A stretch of DNA of 64,000 nucleotides from Protea cynaroides (Eukaryota > Streptophyta > Magnoliopsida > Proteales > Proteaceae): positions 89,646,278-89,710,277 of the forward strand of contig CM053275.1 of NCBI GenBank assembly GCA_028583415.1. Direction: 5' to 3'. Positions 12,638-23,313 of this stretch are shown here, piece by piece. Under the pieces are notes generated by a model, which was not told the origin of the DNA, did no database searches, and saw nothing but the letters and a program-made list of their open reading frames with translations. A program made the translations under genes and the position numbers. Within the stretch, counting starts at the first letter, position 1. The number at the start of each line of letters is the position of its first letter.

Positions 12638-15600
12638 TTAAGATGGGGTCACATCTACTGGTGGAGGAATATTAATCCCAGGCCTTGATACCCATCCCTT
12701 GCGGTTCCTGTAAGCATCAACAGCCTGCAAGCGAAGTCTCTCATGCGAAGCACTTTGGGTGGTCTTCAATCCCTATAAAAAAACCACAGCCCGGTCTGGG
12801 GAGTTCACGCTTCGTACGTAGTGGATATAAGCTATATTTTAAATAAATTAGGTAGTGTGAAATAATACCTTAGGAAATGCCAACAGCTTTGGAGGAGCTT
12901 TAACTATTTCTCCGAACTTGATTTCCTCATGCCCAGGGAAGTCCAGATTCTTCTCTGTCTTGGCTTTCTTGAGTTTGTTCTTTCTTTCTTCCAAGTACCT
13001 GCATGAATTTAACCTCTAGTCATCTGGAGGTTCAACATGTACTCCAAACCTAGACAGATACCTCAGTAAAAATAAACAAGCATTTAAAAGAAATGCAATT
13101 CACATTGTTAGCAATGGAGAATGGACCCACTGCCATGAGGGTCCATTCCGGTCAATATCTCTTTGCCTAGTCAGCCAGCTAGTAGCGCTGGAATGCATAG
13201 ATTATTTATTGTTTCTTCTCTTCTTATCTCCTAATGTAACTAGGACTCCTATCCATCATGGACTCCAATTTCTTATCTTCCTTTGTGTTGCAATAGGATT
13301 GTAGTTACCTATTCCTCTAGATCTCTATCATTGTAACTCTCTCCTTCTCTTTAATGGATGTCGCAGGAGGAGTACACACTCACTGATACCGATTCTGCTG
13401 CCAGCTGCTATAGCAGAATCGACATCATATCTCCTCTCCTTCCTCTCTTCTTCAATCCTCTTGTTCTCTGGTCACTGATTTCTATTGTTTGATATTAAGT
13501 TACATGATATCAGAGCAATAAAGATCAGTTTCCTCTCCTCTTATTGATGGTTTGATGGTTCTCTCAGAAGTTCTCTGTAACAACTTATGCTGCCTCTCTA
13601 CTATGTTTAGCCCAGCTTAGGATGAAACAAAGCTGAACAGGGCATGTCTTAATTACATCTGTAAAGTATACTACAGCTGCAAGTTTCTGTGAAGATCTGG
13701 TTTAGGGCTGCTACCATCCCTCTCTGTGAAGATCTTGCACACATATATATCTGCTACTACCTTCTCTCAGACGTATAGTATCCACAGAAACTAATGGTAT
13801 CCAACAATATAAAGTTAAAAGAAGTCAACTTCACAGTTTGGTATTTGAGACCAAATCAATTTGCACTGAATGTTCCTCCAAGATGTTAAGTCAACAAAGG
13901 GGTCAAATACTATTAAGATAATAGTCATTTATTTCTAAATCTTTTCACAAAATGCTGCAAAAGCCTCATTTCAAACTCAATCTCTGACCACCTACATCAA
14001 TTTTGTAGTAAAAATAGTAGGCCACCATAATTGCCAACAAACCAAAGTTTTAGATCATTCCAGTAACCCTAACATCATTAATTGCATATTATGTTATTGA
14101 ACATTAAATTTAGGGAATGAAGTGGGCATTTTTTTTATAACTTTTGCAACTTTGAAATCACTTTTAAGGTGTTTCCCCTACTTGTTTTTAGCTGATACTC
14201 AACTAGTGGGATGAGTTGGGTCTTTTATCACAAGGACCCACTCCATGTTTCCCAACGCAACCAAGTTATGACATGAGGCATGTCACAACCATAGTTGTGG
14301 CAGGATCCATGACCCTTAAATTTAATGCCAATGACTCATTCCAAATGAAGGTTCTCATTTAAATAATACCCTGGATGTGGTCAAACGAAGGAGTTCTTGG
14401 GCTTCGAAGGGTGAAGCCGTCAGGGAGGTCAACAAGACATGTATTCTCAAGTTGATTTGGCGAGTGACTGCATAGAAGAAAACCATATGGGTGGATTGGA
14501 TTTATGTCAGATACCTGAAGAAAAAGTCGATCTGGTCACCTTCTTGTGGTCCGGACTCATATTGGGTCTGGAGGAAGATCCTAGAGCATAGGCATTTGAT
14601 TTATGATGATACCATTAAGTTCCTCATAGAAGATGGGTCCTAAATTATGCTTTGGCTGGATAATTGGCACCCCCACCCCCCACCCAAAAAAATGGTGTCA
14701 TTATCCTCTCTTATAGTGAAAGGATCATACTTGATTCGGGTCATGATAGATTTGGCTACAATCTCGTCTATCGTCAATGATGAGTCCTGGAAGCCAGGTC
14801 AAGCCTCATCCGAAAGGCTAGTTCAAGCCAGGGTAGCTCTTGTCTCTATTCCTTGAAGACCACAAGGAAGCGAGGACATTGTTTGGTGGCATGCAACTCC
14901 TACAGGTATGTTTTCAGCATATTCTGCTTGGCAGCTTGTGCAAGCTAGAGCTATAGAAATTCCTTGGTTCCAAGGCACATTCTTCGCCATAGCTTCTGTA
15001 ACAAAGTAAAGAAAGAGAGGAGGAGAAGAGAAGGATGGAAAGAACCAAGTTGTGCAAAGGGGTTTAAGGCAACATAATTTATCAATCCCTCTTTGGTACA
15101 AGATCTCTATTCAATCCAACACAAAAATCTGCAGAGAAAAGTAATAGAAAAAAATTCTTATCTGGAAATCCGACCTTTAGAAATTGATGAAACTTGGTAT
15201 GGACGACCATTGTAACAATTGTGAACACCCTCCCAAGTTTGAAGACGATCCAATAAAAATTGAAGGAGCTACGAGCTCCAAAAAGTGGTTGTACCTGGTA
15301 CCGGCCCCACTCTAGTGTGTTTTCAGGTTGATGTTTGGAGTATTAAATCAAAACAGCAAAGAAACTAATTGTTGTGCATTGAAACAATGTCGCCAGCTAG
15401 GTAAGGGAGTTTGGGAATTTAAACAAAATTCAGAACTTCAAATAATAAGGAACGATAGGTGTTTGAATCTCACAACCTTTGAGAGACTCAACCAGAAAAT
15501 AAGTTTCAACACTTTTTTTTCTAGAAAAATCTACTCTCTGCAGCCAGTCTACTTTCTCTTATAAAGCTTGAGATCTTACAAGTAAATAGGAAAGACTAAA

Positions 15601-16575
15601 AATAAGAAGACTAGAAAATAGGAAAGACTAACCTCCTTTATAATATAGGAATGTTTTAAAACAATGCAATAGGAAACTTCCAAAATTTGGAAATAGAAAA
15701 CTTCCAAAATCTGGAAATTAGAAAAGTAACTTGGTCTCCAAGTAATTGAGACCTACTAACAATCTATCCTATATATTAGGAAACTAAAAATGACAATAGA
15801 GTCATAGGTAATTAAGAAACTCAAACTAACTACTAACAATCCTAATTAAAAAGAGTGAGTGCTGTCAGATAGAAATAGCTGGGGTTTGGTACTGTTCACG
15901 TGAGCACTGTTCACGTGAACAGTGCCGTGAATAGTGTTTCATCTTGGCTTGGTTGGGCTGCTTTGCTGGTTGCTTAACCCAATGGGCCAGGCACATTTGA
16001 TTGTTGCTTGCGGCTCCTTTTTGAGCAAATCCCGATCTGCATCACTAAGAAAAGGAGAGAAGTATTTTTGAGTGTATTTTTCTCTCACCCACTGCCATCT
16101 ACTATTTATAAATAGTGAAAGCAAGTAATTACAACCTAGTAGACTCTAGTAACTTAATCAAAGTAATTCTAAAGCATAAAGGAAAACATAAAGATAAGAC
16201 TAAGGCTGTGTTTGGTATCATTTTTATTTTTATTTTTCTGACATGTTTTTGTTTTTATAAGTGTTTGGTATCATTTTTGGATGCAATTTATGAAATAAAA
16301 AAAAAAAAAATAAGCCCAATATCAAAAAGAGGTTGAGACCTATTTTTGATTTTTAGCCAAAAACAGTTTTTGGGTGTTTTCTGTGCAACTTAAATGACAT
16401 GTGGGTGTTTTGTCTCCAACAGCACTAAAAGTGAGGGTAAAAACGTAAAACTCACTTCTAACACAACTTTTTCCCTCACAAAAGAAACTTCTCCACAAAC
16501 TATCTTCAAGAATTGAAAGCTCCCATCGTTTCAGCATCTCCCTTTCTCCTTCCTCCCCTCTTCCTGGTTCTCCTC

Positions 16576-16642
<67 letters not shown>

Positions 16643-19600
16643 CATTATCTCTCTGCCCCAGTTACCCTCAAATCTCATTTTCTCTATGTCTGCTCCTATT
16701 CCTCTGTGTTGCATTCACCTCATTTTGGGAACAACTTTTGTTATCTGCAGATTTTCTGAAGGAAATAACTTTTGTTAATGAGCATTTGGTCGTTAAAAAA
16801 AAAACATAGGCAGCAGCTTCACAGTTCAGACAGACAAATGTAAGGGAAAAAAACTGAGGAAGTACAATTATTCTCTCACGTTACAACTCGAGTTCGAGAG
16901 GTTGCTTATATACCCTAACACTGCTGGCTCCGGCGACAGTGAGTACCAATCCTCTTTATCTTCCCCCATCAATGTCTTGGCTCTGTTGAGCTTATTGCTT
17001 GTCTTTTTTCTTTTTTTTTCTTTCAAACTTTTGTTTCCATTGGATCTCACCATTTGCGACTGAAGGGATGCCGGATTTGCAGTATTACCCCACGTTGGTT
17101 ATTCTCTCTATCTCTATCTCTATCTCTCTGTCTCTGTCTCTCAAATTTTGAGTTCAATTGTTATCTTTGAAAGTCGAGGAAGATTTAATCCACCAAAGCT
17201 GTTTATGTTAGAGATCACATTTGTTTATGGGAGAGAATGCATGGAGAAGCTAGAAGAAAGAAGGATTCATCGGCCAAATCAATACAAATTCCCATCAGAA
17301 GTATATAAAATGAGGAGAAAGATATTGCTTTCCTTGAGTATATTATGAGGAAGATACTGTTTTTTATATGATTTTTCTGATTTAAGGAGCATCATTTTTG
17401 AGATTTTTTGGTTTTGACTGCCTCCTTATTGGTTTGGAATTTCAGGGTTGAAAATGGAGTTTAATCTGACATGTTCTTAAAAAGTTAAGCCCAAAATTTT
17501 TTTGGGGAACCCGAAGGTCCTTTTTTTATTTTTTATTTTTTCTTGTTTTCTATGTTTTTGAGAATTTGTCCCAATAGAACATGATTTTATACCTAGCTAT
17601 CAGAGTCGAAGAACAGTATTTGAGCTTTGTAATTGCAATTCTTGGATTCCTAGAGTTGAGATAGAGTGCATGTTTGGGGGTTGTTTACTCAGGAAAGCCA
17701 CCAAATCTTCATAGGCCACATTTCCTTCTTCATTTTAGAGGTTTTCTTTGGCCATCTCCATTAGCACCTCATTCCTATCCTCTCTCTCACACCCTGTTAA
17801 TCAATCAAAAGAAGAGGATTAGGAGTTTGGGCAAAGCACTACCGCAAAACCATCATCATCATAGACTTGCTTATGTCTGTTCTAGACCCAATGGTATGAT
17901 CGCTTTTGGAAGATTGGTTGATTTCTTGACCATGCTATAGATGGATCTATGAAAGTTATAAAAATTATTTTTAGACATACCAAACCTATTTCGCATTCTA
18001 CAATCTATTTTTGATTGTAGTTGCCAAACGACTTTTTATTTTTGATAAAAAATGGTTTTCAAAAATACTTTTTGAAAAAACAGCAAAAATCAAAATAAAA
18101 AATGATACCAAACACAGCCTAAACACAATAAGACACCTCATGGCTATTATTGACACCACATAGTGGCTATCAACAACAGCCAATGATGTGTACTATGGTG
18201 AGAGGGTCCACTCGACCCTGCTATCTCAACCACTACATAGCATGGAGGGCTATCTCTTTTCTTTGCTAGAGACACATTGATATCAATGTTAGGTGTTGCT
18301 TATGTTGGTCCGCAAAGGAAGATATCCATCATTTATCTTGTGTCCGTCCCTTTTCATATAGGGTGTGGGAAGGGATCCTAAACAGGTGATGGGCTTCCAG
18401 AAGACAGGGAATGGAGATGGATCTTTAAAACATCTAGATGCAAGAGCCCTTGTGACACGACTGGCAAGCTTGCCTTTTGTGCGACAATCTATCATATGTG
18501 GATGGAAAGGAATCTTAGAATGTGAACTGCCAATTCTAGGAATTTCACTCAAATTTGGGATGTCATTGTCTTTGATGTTCAAGGAGTTCTTCCAATTGTT
18601 AGAGTTTGCCCCATTTCCATAAGGAAGAAATTTATCATTTCTTTTTGGGATTTACCTATCTAATTTAAATGTGGAGAGGAATTCTGGGTCTTTGTTACTT
18701 TCCTTTGTTTGAGCCTGGCTCTATCCTGTCCAACACCCAGGTTTGTTCTTTTGAGTCTGTTAATACAATTTCTATTCACTCAAAAAAAAAAAAAAACAAA
18801 AAAAAACAAAAAAAAAAAAACCCTGTATGTGGTCAGCTCTCAGCTGCATCACAAACGTACTTCTGGGAGAGCTGTGCTGACATATAAACTCAAAATTTTG
18901 GTGAGACAACAGCACAAATTAGATCTATGGACCATAATGGTGCACAAATCAAGACTAAGTATGTGGACAGGGTGTCGCAAAGATGAAGATGTTCATGTTG
19001 AGATGGATGAGTATGAGCCTCAGATAACCCAGAATCACTCCAAGCCTTCACCAACTGATAAAAAAAAAAAGAATGTTTCGAAATAGTTGTTCATGTACAG
19101 TAAAAAGTGAAAAACCAGAGGGAACTGCACCAGTACAAATTAAGGGCTCCAAAGGAACAGTTTTGCAAAGTATATGATGGATAAAGATAAAAATAAGTAG
19201 AAAAAAATTGTTTCCTGATGTATTGAAACCTTTAAATTATTAAATATCATTAATCATTTTCTCAAGATTTCTCTAGAAGTTAAATGATAATCAGACATTT
19301 TCTTTACCATTCAGTTTATTGGATATGGTTGAATGAGAACAGATAATCAGAGGAAACACCCACACCACATTAGAGAATTCCCGGCTTCCACATTCATTAA
19401 TAAGAATAATAGAACATATCCCTTTTTTCCTCCTCTGTGTTTGTCCAATATCCAATTAGATTTACATCTGTAATCATTATTAGGTTTTCACTCACTAAAT
19501 ATGGTAAATACTGTTCACCAAAATAATATATATATGGTAAATACTGGATATGGTAAGTCTAAAATTAGGAATACCTTTTTCTCATTCAAACATTGGCATC

Positions 19601-20876
19601 CCCCAACTGCAGTGTGATCTCACTTTCAAAACATGAATTTAAAGATTCAGAGCATAAGTACCACCTCTATTAAAATGATTAAGTCACTGAATATTGAACT
19701 CTTTAACTCATAGATCAAAAGATAAAGGATCATGCATAAGGAACAAAATTCCCTTATTTGATAAGAAAATTACTACTAACAAAACCTACAGATTAAAAAA
19801 AATATTACGATAAAAAATTGTAATGAAAATGCTTACTTTTTCTTGCGATCCCGTTTCTTTGAACCAACAATACCCAGATCCTGCATTGTTGTCTCAAACC
19901 GAAGGTCATGAACTTGTTTTCTCTTTCGCTTTGCTTTTCTCTTGTCATGTATGTCCGTATGCACAACTTCCTCCCTATTATCTTTATGTTTAGGAGCTGC
20001 AACCTTTTTATCTTGACTTCCCTCTTGGAACTCTGGGGTATTAATGCTTAAATCATCCTCCAAGCTTGGTTTCTGAACATAAATTAAATCTATAGAAATG
20101 AGCACCCTCGAGTTGAAACTGAAGATTACAGAGGAAAAAGATGGGAGCTTTATGCAAGCAGGAGCAGATAAATAAGTTGAGAGAATTCAAATGGTTTAGC
20201 TCGTAATAACAATTAACCACTTCAAAAAAATAGTAGAGGGGAAAAAATAACAGAGAAAAATCAAATAAAAAAAATCTTTGTAATCTCCAGCTGAATGTTG
20301 ATCCATAAAGAAACAACAATTAAGCAAACCATATGGAAAAAAAAAAGTGAAATTTGGATAAAACATGCTAACCAAAGTTACAAACCACATAACAAGGTTT
20401 CAGGGTTCTGGTCAACTGAAAATGTACCCATTCCCAAGTTACATGTAGTAGGTATTAGGTACCCAGTGCTACCCGAACTCAGAACTCGAAGACATCAGAG
20501 AGAAATACAGTAAGCCCCTTACTACCTTTTGCTTTTTCTTGCGGTCAGCACCCTCTGAAAACTTCAAAGATCCTGAAAAGCCAGGATAATATGGTTAACA
20601 AATACAGAAACAAAAGGTAACGGGTTTGTAACGGAATTTATGCAAAACCCATCTTTCCAATTCTATCGACAGAGAGTGTTGGAGATAAGGGGACTACCGG
20701 CCACCTTTTTCTGCTGAAGGTTTGCTGATGGTGGAGGAAGTTAACTCAATGATTTTGCGGAGCTTGGAGGGTAAGACGTCAAGCTCCTCTGGGTTCGGAG
20801 GAGGCGGCAGACGAGTATAGCCTCCATGAGCAGCAAGGTAATTCTTCTTTCTTCGCCTCTGTCCTTTTCCTCCCAT
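12638..20876 (-). CDS. CCDC137-like basic nucleolar protein
   Basis: Five antisense exons join exactly: 20876-20705, 20572-20526, 20072-19837, 12998-12869 and 12772-12638, encoding 239 residues with GT-AG borders throughout. The start MGGKGQRRRKKNY matches the conserved N terminus of plant proteins annotated as coiled-coil domain-containing protein 137. LPSKLRKII, DLRFETTMQDLG, KKRDRKKKYLEERK, DFPGHEEIKFGE and the C-terminal HERLRLQAVDAYRNRKGW are other conserved blocks. The protein is strongly basic with several K/R clusters (about 108-135) that would serve as nuclear or nucleolar signals. The human relative is nucleolar and chromosome-associated; the plant role is unknown to me. Introns 1 and 2 are short, but intron 3 is 6,838 bp and holds an LTR fragment and a LINE-based transposon nest. 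The family name is from memory of conserved blocks, so moderate; the gene model itself is firm. Confidence 0.85.
13106..13516 (+). mobile_element. 5' LTR with primer-binding site (Copia-type fragment)
   Basis: The LTR runs from TGTTAGCAATGG to GTTACA (13106-13504). It is followed at once by TGATATCAGAGC, one base off the standard initiator-tRNA-Met primer site TGGTATCAGAGC. A few hundred bases of leader-like sequence follow, to about 13800; no coding region or second LTR was found. The same LTR family occurs as a solo copy at 44871-45371 in the opposite orientation. It lies in intron 3 of the CCDC137-like gene, opposite to that gene's direction. Confidence 0.75.
13517..14383. other. Intron 3 filler
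   Basis: The first few hundred bases look like the internal leader of the LTR fragment. The rest is AT-rich intron sequence without a recognisable element, ending in the left target duplication of the LINE at 14368-14383. Confidence 0.4.
15050..16044 (-). mobile_element. Solo LTR, TGATGCAG family (copy D)
   Basis: Read on the minus strand it starts TGATGCAGATC at 16044 and ends GCACAA at 15050. The flanks are CCAAG (15045-15049) and CTAAG (16045-16049), a 5-bp duplication with one difference. Long stretches match the solo LTRs at 56585-57620 and 58078-58919 in reverse complement, including a G-box palindrome at 15906-15923, a TATA-type region and the GGTTGAGTCTC block near 15480. Confidence 0.8.
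15891..15923. promoter_or_regulatory. G-box palindrome pair in solo LTR D
   Basis: Two CACGTG-centred units stand next to each other; the second, ACTGTTCACGTGAACAGT (15906-15923), is a perfect 18-bp palindrome. CACGTG is the G-box core bound by plant bZIP and bHLH factors. The position, near the LTR 5' end, suits a U3 enhancer. Binding is an inference. Confidence 0.5.
16204..18119. mobile_element. PIF/Harbinger-like non-autonomous element
   Basis: The ends are inverted repeats, GGCTGTGTTTGGTATCAT at the left and its complement at the right, matching for about 22 bp. They are flanked by TAA (16201-16203 and 18120-18122), the 3-bp target typical of PIF/Harbinger. The 1.9-kb interior encodes no transposase. 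It contains a TC tract and a C/T-rich stretch near 16500-17150 with a possible exon-intron layout, which resembles a plant 5' UTR and could be captured host sequence. Confidence 0.8.
16577..16640. repeat. (TC)n microsatellite
   Basis: About 64 bp of nearly pure TC dinucleotides inside the PIF/Harbinger-like element. The Leu/Ser and Arg/Glu open frames across it are artefacts of the repeat. Confidence 0.95.
18836..19836. other. Remaining 5' part of intron 3 of the CCDC137-like gene
   Basis: The stretch just after the LINE (18836-19086) has a partly open frame with a blocky, ex-coding look (HVEMDEYEPQITQ), perhaps an older repeat or gene remnant that I cannot name. The rest, to the exon 3 donor at 19836, is AT-rich without features. 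Confidence 0.4.
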
Positions 20877-21374
20877 TGCCTTCCTGCCTTCGACCTTCGA
20901 CCTTCGACGGCCTGGAGCAAAGAGTGATCTAACAAATTCTCCTGTAGGTATTCAGGGAATCGCGGCTTCGGCGGTAGGGATGATCGATGTAAGTTGGACT
21001 AGGATTCCTTACCCAAAACCAGAAAATAAAATAAAATAAATTGGACTAGGTTAGCGATAGGTTATCAGCCCAGCCCGGCCCCGAAATTAGCTCAAGCGCA
21101 ATGCAATGGATAGCCTTGGCCCAGTTCAGTGGCCTGGCCCAATTTGCGCATGTATATATGTAATGGAAAAAGTATACCTTATGACGGTTTTGAGCTTTTG
21201 TTGAGATCCGTTTGGCTGCAACTTTCAATGAAAATTGATTTTTTCTTGTGAATAAAAATAATAAAACATTTTTTATCAATAAGTACCATTATTGTGTAAC
21301 CTTTGCTTAAATTTATTATTATATATCTCATTTAGGGAGGAGGATTGACAATAATGGAACATATTGGAATCTTA
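20877..21374 (-). promoter_or_regulatory. Upstream region of the CCDC137-like gene
   Basis: This 0.5-kb stretch lies before the antisense ATG. It begins with a small direct repeat (CCTTCGACCTTCGAC, 20882-20907) in the presumed 5' UTR and then turns AT-rich. No confident TATA box is visible. It ends at the target TTA of the next element. Confidence 0.4.
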
Positions 21375-21576
21375 GGGCCCGTTTGATAAAACTTCTGCTT
21401 TTGGATTCTGGATTCTGGTTCAAATTTGGATTCTACTCCATGCTACTCTAGGATTATTTTGGAGTAGAAACTTATTTGATAACGCAATTTTGATAATAGA
21501 TTCTAGAGCATCTTTGGATTAGAAACATGTTTGATAACACATTATCCCTCCAATCATCGAAGTCTAGAAAAACAAT

Positions 21577-21742
21577 CGTGGTAGTGGTGGGTGGTGGTGG
21601 TGGCGACGGTTATATTGGTGGTGGTGGTGGTGGTGGTGTTGGTGGTGATGGTAGAGGTGGGCGCGGCAGTGGTGGCGGTGGGTGGTGGTGGTGGGGGTGG
21701 TGGTGGTGGCGGTGGTGGCGATGGTGGTGGTGGTGGTGGGGG
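21577..21742. repeat. GGT-rich tract, left half
   Basis: Degenerate (GGT)n with GGTGGC and GGGGG interruptions; it is continuous with 22834-23081 once the hAT-like insertion is removed. Purine-rich strand asymmetry and runs of guanines could favour G-quadruplex or triplex structures. Gly/Trp- and Pro/Thr-rich frames here are not genes. Confidence 0.9.
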
Positions 21743-22825
21743 CATAGTTATTTAATTCTTCGAATTATTAGCGAATTATTTTTTCGAACCTAATAATATG
21801 AATAATTCTCCCGAATTCGAATTATATTCAATGATTCTTTAAAATTCTCGCACTTTTTGTCTAGAAAAAAATATCATGAATAATTCTTTCGAATCCGAAT
21901 TATACCGAATAATTCTTATACTTAAAAAAAAAAAACTATTAATATCCTAGTGGAGGACTTAAGCCTTAACTATCATTCTCAAACAAAGTTTTTGGAAAAA
22001 AAAAAAAAAAAAAAAAACTTAATGCCTTTACTATTTGTGTCTTTTCCAATCTATGACTAATTATAAGTTTAAAAATCAAATCATAATACAAAACAAATCA
22101 TTAATTTTATTTTTTTTTATTTTGTGAGATGAAATATGAGTATGAAAATCAAATCATAATACAAAGTAAATCATTAATTTCGTTTGAAAATATAGAATTA
22201 AATATGATATAAAAATCATAATACAAAGCAAGTCATTATTTTCGTGTGCTTTTCTGATTGGGATTAAATATGAGTTTAAAAATAAATATTATAATACAAA
22301 CCATGAGGAAGTAATTAACGAACATGAAAAAAAAAAATTTCATGAAGATGATTGGATAAATTTATGAATATGTTTGATTTTTTGAACATCAACTCCACTA
22401 AATTGGTATTACAATCATAATAAAATCTAATGATCCACATTATATAATGTAATGAAATCTAACAAATCATTTATCAAAAAAAAAAAATCTAACAAATCCA
22501 CCTTTATACACGTATACCCATTTATTATGTATTATATTATTATTTATAAATTAAATATTATTCTAATGTCATTTGTATATTATGTAGGTGTGATAATTGA
22601 TTGATAGTATGAAATAGGAGCACCAAATATTAATAATTAACATCCAAATTTTTTGTCTGAATTTTTTTAGACAAAAGAATAATTCCCGAACCGATCCAAA
22701 TTCGAATTTTATTTTAAGTCCGTTTTTTTTACCGCACCTTTGACCGAATTCTTAAATTATTGAAACGACTCATTCCGAATTATTCTCCTTTCGAATAATT
22801 CCCGAATCCGAATTAAATAACTATG
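21743..22825. mobile_element. hAT-like non-autonomous element inside the GGT tract
   Basis: The ends CATAGTTATTTAATTC and its exact complement bound 1,083 bp of AT-rich DNA. The host tract repeats GGTGGGGG on both sides (21735-21742 and 22826-22833), a perfect 8-bp target duplication as made by hAT transposases. Subterminal sequence is rich in GAATTATTC/CGAATAATTC motifs in both orientations. No coding capacity is seen. Confidence 0.8.
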
Positions 22826-23081
22826 GGTGGGGGGTAATGGCAATGGGTGGTGGTAGCGGTGGTGGCGACGGTGTTGGTGGTGGTGGTGGTGGTGATGGTA
22901 GAGGTGGTAGTGGGTGGTGGCGGTGGTGGTGATGGGGGTGGCAGTGATGGCAGTGGTGTGGTGGTGGTGCCAGCGGCGGCGATGGTGGCGATGGTAGAAG
23001 TGGGTGGTGGGTGGTGGCGGTGGCTGCGGTGGTGGTGGTGGGTGGGTGGTCGGTGGTGGTGGTGGTGGTGGTGGTGGTCAA
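22826..23081. repeat. GGT-rich tract, right half
   Basis: Degenerate (GGT)n/(GGC) tract, the continuation of 21577-21742 beyond the inserted element. The first 8 bp are the right copy of the target duplication. Confidence 0.9.
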
Positions 23082-23313
23082 GTGAGAGTCATGTGAGAGT
23101 CGACTCTTTTCTTTCTTCTAAAAAGTTGATCAAATAGTTTGGAGCAAGTATCTATGACTCCAAAATTTTGGATTCTAGAGCCATTCTGAATCCGATTCAC
23201 TCTGTGGGAGTTGGAATCCAACCAGACTTATCAAATAGGCTTCTACTCCAAAATGACTCCCTGGGAGCCAAAATCCATAGAATTCAAAAGCAGAAGTTTT
23301 ATCAAACAGGCCC

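Larger units (their letters stand above)
14994..18236. mobile_element. Unclassified LTR-like insertion inside the LINE, itself invaded
   Basis: LINE coding sequence breaks after ATAGC (14989-14993) and resumes at ATAGC (18237-18241), a likely 5-bp target duplication. The inserted DNA less its own two passengers is only about 330 bp. Its antisense start (GAGATAGCAGGGTCGAGTGG) and TGTAACA-type end recall the LTR family at 13106 and 44871, so it may be a short solo LTR. The ends do not give a clean TG...CA pair, so the class is uncertain. Confidence 0.5.
14384..18819 (+). mobile_element. 5'-truncated L1-type LINE, split by nested elements
   Basis: The flanks repeat ACCCTGGATGTGGTCA (14368-14383) and ACCCTGTATGTGGTCA (18820-18835), a 16-bp target duplication with one mismatch. 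The right end is an A-rich tail (18781-18819). The coding remnant is the C-terminal end of a plant LINE reverse transcriptase: a W-rich stretch at about 14440-14980 (for example LWLDNWHP) and a zf-RVT zinc-binding motif (CCLCW...EDIHHLSC, 18290-18350) in broken frames. The two halves are separated by the insertion at 14994-18236; without it the LINE is about 1.2 kb. Confidence 0.8.
21375..23313. mobile_element. PIF/Harbinger-like element with GGT-rich arms
   Basis: The left end GGGCCCGTTTGATAAAACTT is mirrored at the right end (AAGTTTTATCAAACAGGCCC), with the inverted repeat continuing through the AAGCAGAAG region. It is flanked by TTA at 21372-21374 and 23314-23316. Inner sequence on both sides is GGT-rich on the plus strand (21577-21742 and 22826-23081). 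A separate hAT-like element splits this tract. Without that passenger the element is about 0.85 kb, a MITE size. There is no transposase. Confidence 0.8.

Noticed and set aside
16340..16809. Leu/Ser- and Arg/Glu-rich open frames
   Set aside because: They read through a TC microsatellite within a PIF/Harbinger-like element.
21527..21793. Gly/Trp-rich protein frame (and Pro/Thr-rich antisense)
   Set aside because: Both are translations of the GGT microsatellite in a MITE; there is no promoter or conserved domain.
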